NCBI GenBank assembly: GCA_902805495.1
Contig: CADCTH010000408.1
Location: 1 to 6,970 of the forward strand
DNA: 6,970 nt
Origin: an uncultured Actinomycetospora sp.
Lineage (GTDB): Bacteria > Actinomycetota > Actinomycetes > Mycobacteriales > Pseudonocardiaceae
Direction: 5' to 3'
Shown: positions 1 through 5,697 of the stretch, piece by piece
Numbering within the stretch: position 1 is the stretch's first letter
How the letters are laid out: each line of letters begins with the position of its first letter
Program-made: the position numbers and the translations under genes
The notes under the pieces: model-generated
The model's input: the letters and a program-made list of their open reading frames with translations, nothing else
Told to the model about the DNA's origin: nothing
Databases searched by the model: none

Positions 1-245
1 AGCTCGTGCGGGTCGAGTACGACCGCACCGACCCCGAGCTCGTCCGCGTCGCGGGGCGCACGTGGACCCAGGGCCTCGTGCCCGTCGCGCTCGGGCTGCT
101 CGGGCTCTGGACGGTGCTGGGGCCGATGGCGTGGCTGCTCGCCCGCGCGCGCCGCCGCCGTCGGGACGCCGCCGGCGCGGACGCCCCGGCCGGCGCCGAC
201 ACCACCGTCGACGAGCCCGAGATGGCGGGGTCGGCGCAGCGATGA
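1..245 (+). CDS. C-terminal part of a small membrane protein, DUF3592-like (5' partial)
   Basis: The reading frame is open to the left edge, so only the last 80 residues are present; the GTG at 6 is probably an internal Val rather than the start. The visible part begins with VRVEYDRTDPELVRV, which resembles the 'V-x-YDPxDP' segment near the end of DUF3592 domains. One hydrophobic membrane segment follows (about GLVPVALGLLGLW to MAWLLA), and then a run of six basic residues (ARARRRRRD) that would act as a cytoplasmic stop-transfer anchor. The tail is acidic and Ala/Pro-rich and looks disordered. The stop overlaps the menG start by ATGA, so the two genes are translationally coupled. In mycobacteria a membrane protein of this kind lies between menD and menG, which fits this context. 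Its biochemical role is unknown. The family assignment rests on a short segment and is moderate. Confidence 0.6.
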   Translation, partial: LVRVEYDRTDPELVRVAGRTWTQGLVPVALGLLGLWTVLGPMAWLLARARRRRRDAAGADAPAGADTTVDEPEMAGSAQR

Positions 246-961
246 GCGGCACCCGCGCGCAGCTCGACCGCGACCCCGCCGCCGTCGCCCGGATGTTCGA
301 CGGGGTCGCCGCGCGCTACGACCTCACCAACACCGTGCTGTCCTTCGCCCAGGACGTGCGCTGGCGCCGCGCCACGCGCGCGGCCCTCGCGGTCGGGCCG
401 GGCGACACGGTGCTCGACGTCGCCGCCGGCACCGGCGTCTCCACCGTCGAGCTCGCCCGCACCGGCGCCCGCTGCCTGGCCACCGACTTCTCGCTGGGCA
501 TGCTGCGCACGGGACGCTCGCGGCTCGTGTCCCGGCTCGGCGCGAGCCCGGTCCCGTTCGTCGCCGCCGACGCGCTGCACCTGCCGTTGCCCGACGCGAG
601 CGTCGACGCGGTGGTCATCTCCTTCGGGCTGCGCAACACCGTCGACGTCGACGCGGCGCTCGCGGAGTTCGCCCGCGTCACCCGTCCCGGCGGCACGCTC
701 GCGGTCTGCGAGTTCTCGCAGCCCACCTGGGCGCCGTTCCGCCGCGTCTACACCGACTACCTCATGCGCGCGCTGCCCCGCGTGGCCCGTGCGGTGAGCT
801 CGAACCCCGACGCGTACGTCTACCTCGCCGAGTCGATCCGCGCCTGGCCCGACCAGGCCGCGCTCGCCGAGCGGATCGCGGGCGCCGGCTGGCGCTCGGT
901 GGCCTGGCGCGACCTCTCGGGCGGCATCGTCGCCCTGCACACGGCCACGCGTCCGGCCTGA
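242..961 (+). CDS. menG: demethylmenaquinone methyltransferase (MenG/UbiE family)
   Basis: This 239-residue SAM-dependent methyltransferase catalyses the last step of menaquinone synthesis, methylating demethylmenaquinone at the ring. Length is normal for the family (about 230-250). Visible motifs: the N-terminal UbiE signature FDGVAARYDLTN with SFAQDVRW (residues 19-41), SAM-binding motif I DVAAGTG (59-65), an acidic ribose-binding position at D82, an AAD loop ending at D110, the ISFGLRN segment (126-132), the second UbiE signature RVTRPGGTLAVCEFS (145-159), and the YVYLAESIRAWPDQ block (about 192-205) typical of MenG. The ATG at 242 is chosen because it starts the conserved domain at the usual distance and overlaps the upstream stop by ATGA. 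A longer in-frame extension back to 62 would read through the upstream gene in another frame and has Arg-rich shadow composition. The Shine-Dalgarno sequence is weak, consistent with coupling to the gene before it. Confidence 0.95.
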   Translation: MSGTRAQLDRDPAAVARMFDGVAARYDLTNTVLSFAQDVRWRRATRAALAVGPGDTVLDVAAGTGVSTVELARTGARCLATDFSLGMLRTGRSRLVSRLGASPVPFVAADALHLPLPDASVDAVVISFGLRNTVDVDAALAEFARVTRPGGTLAVCEFSQPTWAPFRRVYTDYLMRALPRVARAVSSNPDAYVYLAESIRAWPDQAALAERIAGAGWRSVAWRDLSGGIVALHTATRPA

Positions 962-1030
962 ACCTCTCCGTCTGACCGCTCGCCGGCGAATCCAAACCGC
1001 CCTGAGTGGGCGATCACGCCCCACGGCTCC

Positions 1031-1036
1031 TAGACT
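1031..1036 (+). promoter_or_regulatory. putative -10 box TAGACT of the reductase (and possibly nuo) promoter
   Basis: TAGACT fits the actinobacterial housekeeping -10 pattern TANNNT and lies in the 120-base gap before the reductase gene. It would put transcription start near 1042-1043, leaving a leader of about 40 bases and placing the Rex-like site just downstream of the start point. No good -35 hexamer is seen at 16-19 bases upstream (only G-rich sequence around 1006-1014), so the call is tentative. Confidence 0.4.
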
Positions 1037-1050
1037 CCCCTCTGCCGAGC

Positions 1051-1068
1051 TAGTGAACGCTTTCACAA
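1051..1068 (+). promoter_or_regulatory. Rex-type operator (NADH/NAD+-sensing repressor site)
   Basis: The 18-mer TAGTGAACGCTTTCACAA matches the Rex consensus TTGTGAANNNNTTCACAA at 13 of its 14 defined positions; the only mismatch is A at 1052. The core inverted repeat is GTGAA (1053-1057) and TTCAC (1062-1066), with spacer CGCT. Rex represses respiratory genes in Gram-positive bacteria when NADH/NAD+ is low and releases DNA when NADH rises. The site ends inside the AAGGAG ribosome site (1067-1072) and would lie at about +8 to +26 if TAGACT is the -10 box, a classic roadblock position. The nested 16-mer also fits the Crp/GlxR pattern TGTGA-N6-TCACA at 9 of 10 positions, so a cAMP-type regulator cannot be excluded. 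Confidence 0.72.
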
Positions 1069-1072
1069 GGAG
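1067..1072 (+). promoter_or_regulatory. ribosome binding site of the reductase gene, overlapping the operator
   Basis: AAGGAG sits 9 bases before the GTG at 1082 and decides that start. Its first two bases are also the last two of the Rex-like operator, so binding site and ribosome site share sequence. Confidence 0.75.
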
Positions 1073-1081
1073 CCGTCCGCC

Positions 1082-2437
1082 GTGTCCGCCACCACCGGAG
1101 CGCGCCGCAGCCCCGACACCGACGCCGACGTCGTGGTCGTGGGCGCGGGCCCGTCGGGCTCCACGGTCGCGACGTACCTGGCGCGGGCGGGCCTGGACCT
1201 CCTCGTGCTCGAGAAGGCGACGTTCCCGCGCGAGAAGGTGTGCGGCGACGGGCTCACCCCGCGCGGCGTGAAGCAGCTCGTCGACCTCGGCGTCGACACC
1301 CGCGAGGAGGCCGGCTGGCGCCACCAGCGCGGCCTGCGCGTCATCGGTGGCGGGCACAGCCTCGAGCTCGACTGGCCCGAGCTGACCAGCTTCCCCGGCT
1401 ACGGCCTCGTGCGACCCCGCCGCGACTTCGACCAGATGCTCGCCGACCACGCGCGGGCCGCCGGCGCGCGCGTCGAGGAGGGCGTCTCGGTCTCCGGCGC
1501 CACCGTCGACGAGCGCACCGGACGTGTCACCGGCGTCGAGGCCCGCCGCGGTCCCGAGCGCGCCCCGGTGACCTACCGCGCCCCCCTCGTCGTGGCCTGC
1601 GACGGCGTCGGCGCGCGCACCGCGCTGTCGGTCGGCATCGGCAAGCGCGACGACCGGCCGATGGGCGTCGCGGTGCGCCGCTACTACACGAGCCCGCGCC
1701 ACGACGACGCCTACCTCGAGACCCACCTCGGTCTCCTCGACGGCCCCGGCGTCGGGCCGGACCTGCACGGCGGCTACGGCTGGGTGTTCGGCATGGGCGA
1801 CGGCACCGCCAACGTCGGGCTCGGCGTGCTCGCCACGCGGCAGGGCGACAAGCGCGACTACCGCGCGCTGCTGCGGTCCTGGCTCGAGGGCCTGCCCGGC
1901 GAGGTGGGCCTGCGCGAGGAGAACGCGACCGGCCCGATCGGCGGCGCGGCCCTGCCCATGGGCCTGAGCCGCACCCCGATCTACCGCGACGGGCTGGTGC
2001 TCGTCGGTGACGCGGGCGGCATGGTCAACCCGTTCAACGGGGAGGGCATCGCCTACGCCATGCAGTCCGCGGCGCTGGCCGCCGAGTGCGTCGTGCAGGC
2101 CATGGCGCGGCCCGAGGGCGCCAGCCGCGAGCGGGCGCTCGCCGGCTACCCGGCCGCGGTCCGCCACGAGCTCGGGCGCTGGTACCGCGTCGGCAACCGG
2201 GCCGCCGGCGCGCTGGGCCGCCCCCGCTTCATGCACCACGCGCTGCGCCTCGGCATGCCGCGCCAGCGGCTCATGGGCGCCGCGCTCAAGCTGTTCGCCG
2301 GTCTGAGCGACGGCCGCGACGGCAGCGCGGGCGACCGCGCGCTCGACCTCGCGCTCCGGCTGGTGCCGCCGCTTCCCGACGGTGCCCGGCGGACGGGTGC
2401 GAGGGCCCCGCGGAAGGAGGGCCCCGTGGCGGCCTGA
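1082..2437 (+). CDS. menJ: geranylgeranyl reductase family FAD-dependent oxidoreductase, probable menaquinone side-chain reductase (MenJ-like)
   Basis: This 451-residue flavoprotein has the p-hydroxybenzoate-hydroxylase-type fold of the geranylgeranyl reductase family. Visible motifs: the dinucleotide-binding stretch DVVVVGAGPSGS (residues 16-27) with the ribose-binding acid at E44, the family hallmark CGDGLTPRGV (54-63), the ACDGVGA segment (172-178) and the second FAD motif GDAGGMVNPFNGEGI (309-323). The mycobacterial member MenJ (Rv0561c, about 408 residues) saturates one isoprene unit of menaquinone. Position between menG and nuo supports the same job here, but reduction of other polyprenyl chains (such as phospholipid tails) is possible. 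The extra length is mainly a polar C-terminal tail (about 415-451). The GTG start is set by AAGGAG 9 bases upstream. Expression is likely controlled by the Rex-like operator directly before it. Family call is firm; the exact substrate and the symbol are inferred. Confidence 0.87.
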   Translation: MSATTGARRSPDTDADVVVVGAGPSGSTVATYLARAGLDLLVLEKATFPREKVCGDGLTPRGVKQLVDLGVDTREEAGWRHQRGLRVIGGGHSLELDWPELTSFPGYGLVRPRRDFDQMLADHARAAGARVEEGVSVSGATVDERTGRVTGVEARRGPERAPVTYRAPLVVACDGVGARTALSVGIGKRDDRPMGVAVRRYYTSPRHDDAYLETHLGLLDGPGVGPDLHGGYGWVFGMGDGTANVGLGVLATRQGDKRDYRALLRSWLEGLPGEVGLREENATGPIGGAALPMGLSRTPIYRDGLVLVGDAGGMVNPFNGEGIAYAMQSAALAAECVVQAMARPEGASRERALAGYPAAVRHELGRWYRVGNRAAGALGRPRFMHHALRLGMPRQRLMGAALKLFAGLSDGRDGSAGDRALDLALRLVPPLPDGARRTGARAPRKEGPVAA

Positions 2438-2605
2438 GCCGTCTGACCTGCCGGGTTAGGGCGCCCTGATCAGGGGTCGGCCCGTCCGGCCTCATTAGGG
2501 TCGATCCGGCCCGTCCGGCGTGATCCACCGCGTGTCCCCGCTCGTGGGACCGCACCACCACCACGCGATCCCCCGACGCGCAGCCCCGGGAGGAAGGAGA
2601 CGACG
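2438..2605 (+). promoter_or_regulatory. nuoA leader: short palindromes and a 13-base direct repeat, no clear terminator
   Basis: This 168-base gap holds two overlapping perfect palindromes, AGGGCGCCCT (2458-2467) and CCCTGATCAGGG (2464-2475), whose middle arm CCCT can pair with either flank. It also has a 13-base direct repeat CGGCCCGTCCGGC at 2478-2490 and 2507-2519, each copy preceded by GGGTCG. A TAGGGT (2496-2501) between the repeats could be a -10 box, but no -35 accompanies it. There is no stem followed by a T-run, so no intrinsic terminator separates the reductase from nuoA. No second Rex-like site is present. Whether nuoA has its own promoter or is read through from upstream cannot be decided from sequence. 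Confidence 0.4.
2588..2599 (+). promoter_or_regulatory. strong double ribosome binding site of nuoA
   Basis: GGGAGGAAGGAG contains two overlapping Shine-Dalgarno cores, GGAGG and AAGGAG; the second ends 6 bases before the ATG at 2606. It is the strongest ribosome site in the window and fixes the nuoA start, as fits the first gene of a long coupled operon. Confidence 0.8.
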
Positions 2606-2971
2606 ATGCTGGACCCCTACGTCCCGCTCATCGTCATGTTCGTGCTCGCGGCCGCGTTCGGCCTGTTCTCCGTCACGGCCGCGCCGTTCATCGGGCCGCA
2701 CCGGTACAACCGCGCGAAGCTCGACTCCTACGAGTGCGGCATCGAGCCGACGCCGCAGCCCGTCGCGGGCGGCGGCCGCATCCCGGTGGCCTACTACCTC
2801 ACCGCGATGCTCTTCATCCTCTTCGACATCGAGATGGTCTTCCTCTACCCGTTCGCCGTGAACATCGATGCGCTCGGGTTGTTCGGCCTCGTCGAGATCG
2901 TGCTGTTCGTCGCCACCGTCGCCTTCGCCTACGCCTACGTGTGGCGCCGCGGCGGGCTGGACTGGAGCTAG
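2606..2971 (+). CDS. nuoA: NADH-quinone oxidoreductase subunit A
   Basis: NuoA (ND3 homologue) is a 121-residue membrane subunit of complex I that borders the quinone chamber. Three hydrophobic segments are visible: about residues 7-29, 62-84 and 90-112. The loop after the first helix carries the family hallmark SYECGIEP with Cys44, the equivalent of the redox-switch Cys loop of ND3, and the second helix has the conserved FILFDIEMVFLYP with acidic D74 and E76 that take part in coupling. Length matches the family (about 120-140). It is the first nuo gene, separated from the reductase by 168 bases and from nuoB by only 2 bases. Nothing abnormal is seen. Confidence 0.97.
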   Translation: MLDPYVPLIVMFVLAAAFGLFSVTAAPFIGPHRYNRAKLDSYECGIEPTPQPVAGGGRIPVAYYLTAMLFILFDIEMVFLYPFAVNIDALGLFGLVEIVLFVATVAFAYAYVWRRGGLDWS

Positions 2972-2973
2972 AC

Positions 2974-3567
2974 ATGGGACTGGAAGAGAAGCTCCCGAAC
3001 GGGATCGTGCTGGCCAGCGTCGAGAGCCTGGTCAACTGGACCCGCAAGGCATCGCTGTGGCCGGCCACCTTCGGGCTCGCCTGCTGCGCGATCGAGATGA
3101 TGACCTCGGGCGCCCCCCGCTACGACCTCGGTCGTTTCGGCATGGAGGTGTTCCGCCCGAGCCCCCGCCAGGCCGACCTGATGATCGTCGCGGGCCGCGT
3201 CACCAACAAGATGGCCCCGGTCCTGCGCCAGATCTACGACCAGATGGCCGAGCCCCGCTGGGTGCTGGCCATGGGCGTCTGCGCCTCGTCGGGCGGGATG
3301 TTCAACAACTACGCGGTGGTGCAGGGCGTCGACCACGTCGTGCCCGTCGACATGTACCTGCCGGGCTGCCCGCCGCGCCCGGAGATGCTCATCGACGCGA
3401 TCCTCAAGCTCCACCAGAAGATCCAACAGGAGCCGCTCGGGCCGGTGCGCGCCGAGCTCGCCGCGGAGCGCCGCGCGCAGGGCGAGAAGCTCGAGCTGCT
3501 GCCCTCCTCGGTGAAGTACGGCAAGACGAAGAAGTCCGGGGAGGTGCAGGCCGAGCATGTCTGGTGA
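2974..3567 (+). CDS. nuoB: NADH-quinone oxidoreductase subunit B (N2 cluster subunit)
   Basis: NuoB (PSST homologue), 197 residues, carries the terminal [4Fe-4S] cluster N2 that passes electrons to quinone. The four cluster ligands are visible: the tandem pair C37-C38 in FGLACCAIEMM, C103 in MGVCASSGGMFNNY and C132 in YLPGCPPRPE. All are in the canonical family order. The ATG at 2974 is chosen because it gives the standard N-terminus MGLEEKLPNG, follows the nuoA stop by 2 bases and has GGAG (2964-2967) 6 bases upstream inside the nuoA end; the same frame extends upstream to 2734 only through the nuoA gene. The C-terminal third after residue 150 is charged (RAELAAERRAQGEK), as in actinobacterial homologues. 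It overlaps nuoC by 11 bases. Confidence 0.97.
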   Translation: MGLEEKLPNGIVLASVESLVNWTRKASLWPATFGLACCAIEMMTSGAPRYDLGRFGMEVFRPSPRQADLMIVAGRVTNKMAPVLRQIYDQMAEPRWVLAMGVCASSGGMFNNYAVVQGVDHVVPVDMYLPGCPPRPEMLIDAILKLHQKIQQEPLGPVRAELAAERRAQGEKLELLPSSVKYGKTKKSGEVQAEHVW

Positions 3568-4381
3568 GGACGAGAAGCCGAGGACCACGCCGGAGACGCC
3601 GGGCACCGGCGCGGGCGGCGCGAGCGGGCCGACGGGCGCGTCCAACGCGTCCTCGGCCGGTGCCGTCGCGTTCGGCCCGCAGGAGATCCGCCGCCCCGAC
3701 GTCAGCGGCGCCGTGGCCGGTCGCGCGCGCGAGGGCATGTTCGGCATCGGCGGCTCGGGCGACACCTCGGGCTTCGGCGGGCTGCGCCTGCCGGCCTACG
3801 CGCCCGCCCCGTCGGAGCGTCCCTTCGGGGGCTGGTTCGACGAGGTCGTCGACGAGACCACTGCGGCGCTGGCCGATGACGAGGGAGCCGGCGGCGCTCC
3901 CTTCGACGTCTGCGTGCAGCAGGTGACCGTCGACCGCGGCGAGATGACCTGGTACGTCGACCGGGAGCACCTCGTGCGCCTGGCCCGCACCCTGCGCGAC
4001 GACCCGGCGCTGCGCTTCGAGTTCTGCTCCGGGGTCTCGGGTGTCGACTACGGCGACGGCGTGCCGCAGCAGCTGCACGTCGTCACGCACCTGCTGTCGA
4101 TGACCTACCGGCGGCGCCTGCGCCTCGAGGTCGCCCTCGAGGTCACCGATGCGCGCTGCCCGTCGCTGGTCGAGGTGTTCCCGACGGCCGACTGGCACGA
4201 GCGGGAGACCTGGGACATGTTCGGGATCGTCTTCGACGGCCACCCGAGCCTGACCCGGATCCTCATGCCGGACGACTGGAACGGCCACCCGCAGCGCAAG
4301 AGCTACCCGCTCGGCGGCATCCCCGTGGAGTACCACGACGCGGAGATCCCGCCGCCCGACCAGCGGAGGGCGTACACGTGA
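3557..4381 (+). CDS. nuoC: NADH-quinone oxidoreductase subunit C
   Basis: NuoC (30 kDa subunit homologue), 274 residues, belongs to the connecting arm of complex I and packs against NuoD. The family signature ERETWDMFGIVFDGHPSLTR is at residues 215-234, followed by MPDDWNGHPQRKSYPLGG (237-254). The core domain starts near residue 90 (PFGGWFDEV). The first 60 residues are Gly/Ala/Thr/Pro-rich and then read MFGIGGSGDTSGFGGL, a segment shared by actinobacterial NuoC proteins as I know them. The ATG at 3557 overlaps the nuoB stop by 11 bases, with GGGGAGG (3538-3544) 12 bases upstream, a longish spacing. A second in-frame ATG at 3737 (residue 61) would give a shorter protein and is the main alternative start. 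NuoC is separate here, not fused to NuoD as in E. coli. Confidence 0.95.
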   Translation: MSGEDEKPRTTPETPGTGAGGASGPTGASNASSAGAVAFGPQEIRRPDVSGAVAGRAREGMFGIGGSGDTSGFGGLRLPAYAPAPSERPFGGWFDEVVDETTAALADDEGAGGAPFDVCVQQVTVDRGEMTWYVDREHLVRLARTLRDDPALRFEFCSGVSGVDYGDGVPQQLHVVTHLLSMTYRRRLRLEVALEVTDARCPSLVEVFPTADWHERETWDMFGIVFDGHPSLTRILMPDDWNGHPQRKSYPLGGIPVEYHDAEIPPPDQRRAYT

Positions 4382-5697
4382 CCACCACGGATCCCTATGC
4401 CGCGTCCAGTCGCGAGACCACCGAGGGCACCGTCTACACGGTCACCGGCGGCGACTGGGACGAGATGATCGACCAGACCGCGGGCGACGAGCGCATCGTC
4501 ATCAACATGGGTCCGCAGCACCCGTCGACCCACGGCGTGCTGCGCCTCGTGCTCGAGCTCTCCGGCGAGACCGTCACCGACGCGCGCCTGGTGATCGGCT
4601 ACCTGCACACCGGCATCGAGAAGAACTGCGAGTACCGCACCTGGACCCAGGGCGTCACCTTCGTGACGCGCATGGACTACCTGGCGCCGCTGTTCAACGA
4701 GACCGCCTACTGCCTCTCCACCGAGCGCCTGCTCGGCATCGAGGTGCCCCAGCGCGCCGAGACGATCCGCGTGCTCCTCATGGAGATCAACCGGATCGGC
4801 TCGCACCTCGTCGCGCTGGCCACCGGCGGCATGGAGCTCGGCGCGCTCACCGGCATGACCAACGGCTTCCGCGAGCGCGAGGAGGTCCTGCACCTGCTCG
4901 AGTTCCTCACCGGCCTGCGCATGAACCACGCGTTCATCCGCCCCGGCGGCGTCGTGCAGGACCTGCCGACCGGCCACGAGGACCGCATCCGGGCGTTCGT
5001 CAAGGTCATGCGCGAGCGGCTGCCCGGCTTCCACAAGCTGCTCACCGGCAACCGCATCTGGCGCCAGCGCCTCGAGGGCGTGGGCTACCTGCCCCTCGAC
5101 GGCTGCCTCGCCCTCGGCGTCACCGGCCCGATCCTGCGCTCGGCCGGGCTCGCCTGGGACCTGCGCCAGGTCGACCCGTACCTGGGCTACGAGCACTACG
5201 ACTTCGAGGTCCCCACCGACACCGCCGCCGACAGCTTCGCCCGCTACCTGCTGCGGGTGGAGGAGATGAGCGAGTCGCTCAAGATCATCGAGCAGGCGCT
5301 CGACCGTCTCGAGCCGGGCCCGGTCATGGTCGAGGACCCCAAGATCGCGTGGCCCGCGCGGCTGTCGATCGGCGCGGACGGCATGGGCAACTCCCTCGAG
5401 CACGTCCGCAAGATCATGGGTCAGTCGATGGAGTCGCTGATCCACCACTTCAAGCTGGTCACCGAGGGCTTCAAGGTGCCGCCGGGCCAGGCGTACGTGC
5501 CGATCGAGTCGCCCCGCGGCGAGATGGGCGCGCACCTGGTGTCCGACGGCGGCACCCGCCCGCTGCGCGTGCACTTCCGCGACCCGAGCTTCGTCAACCT
5601 GCAGGCGGCGCCGGCGATGTCGGAGGGCGGGATGGTCTCGGACGTCATCGCCGCGCTGGCCAGCGTCGATCCCGTGATGGGGGGATGCGACCGATGA
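4378..5697 (+). CDS. nuoD: NADH-quinone oxidoreductase subunit D (quinone-site subunit)
   Basis: NuoD (49 kDa homologue), 439 residues, forms the quinone site with NuoB. Visible: GPQHPSTHGVLRL (residues 45-57), in which H52 matches the quinone-site His38 of Thermus Nqo4; the signature LHTGIEK (76-82); RMDYLAP, with Y101 matching Tyr87 of Nqo4 at the same 49-residue distance; FREREEVL (164-171); HHFKLVTEGF (356-365); and the C-terminal DPVMGGCDR. The last motif usually reads MGxVDR, and here Val is replaced by Cys437. The GTG start at 4378 overlaps the nuoC stop as GTGA and has GGAGGG (4365-4370) 7 bases upstream. The N-terminal 40 residues are polar and variable in the family. The stop overlaps nuoE by ATGA. 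Confidence 0.97.
   Translation: MTTTDPYAASSRETTEGTVYTVTGGDWDEMIDQTAGDERIVINMGPQHPSTHGVLRLVLELSGETVTDARLVIGYLHTGIEKNCEYRTWTQGVTFVTRMDYLAPLFNETAYCLSTERLLGIEVPQRAETIRVLLMEINRIGSHLVALATGGMELGALTGMTNGFREREEVLHLLEFLTGLRMNHAFIRPGGVVQDLPTGHEDRIRAFVKVMRERLPGFHKLLTGNRIWRQRLEGVGYLPLDGCLALGVTGPILRSAGLAWDLRQVDPYLGYEHYDFEVPTDTAADSFARYLLRVEEMSESLKIIEQALDRLEPGPVMVEDPKIAWPARLSIGADGMGNSLEHVRKIMGQSMESLIHHFKLVTEGFKVPPGQAYVPIESPRGEMGAHLVSDGGTRPLRVHFRDPSFVNLQAAPAMSEGGMVSDVIAALASVDPVMGGCDR

Noticed and set aside
62..241. Longer menG start at GTG 62
   Set aside because: The extension is an Arg/Ala-rich out-of-frame reading of the upstream membrane-protein gene. MenG homology begins after the ATG at 242.
1055..1064. 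LacI/CcpA-type operator within the inverted repeat
   Set aside because: LacI-family operators have a central CG. The symmetry centre here is G|C between 1059 and 1060, and the halves fit the Rex pattern much better.
2464..2475. Intrinsic terminator after the reductase gene
   Set aside because: The 12-base palindrome CCCTGATCAGGG has no loop beyond its own centre and no T-run after it, so it is not a convincing terminator.
2520..2605. Possible His-rich leader peptide (GTG at 2520, four consecutive CAC codons at 2553-2564) before nuoA
   Set aside because: The frame has no stop before nuoA and runs on inside it until 2861, has no clear ribosome site and no attenuator follows. The CAC run is more likely a short simple repeat.
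2968..4336. Overlapping minus-strand open frames of 265 and 310 codons opposite nuoB and nuoC
   Set aside because: Both mirror well-supported genes on the plus strand, lack ribosome sites and have antisense-type composition with no known motif.
4303..5574. Long open frame on the minus strand (423 codons) opposite nuoD
   Set aside because: It lies exactly opposite a certain nuoD gene. Its protein is Asp/Arg/His/Leu/Val-rich with no recognisable domain, which is the usual mirror of GC-rich codon bias.
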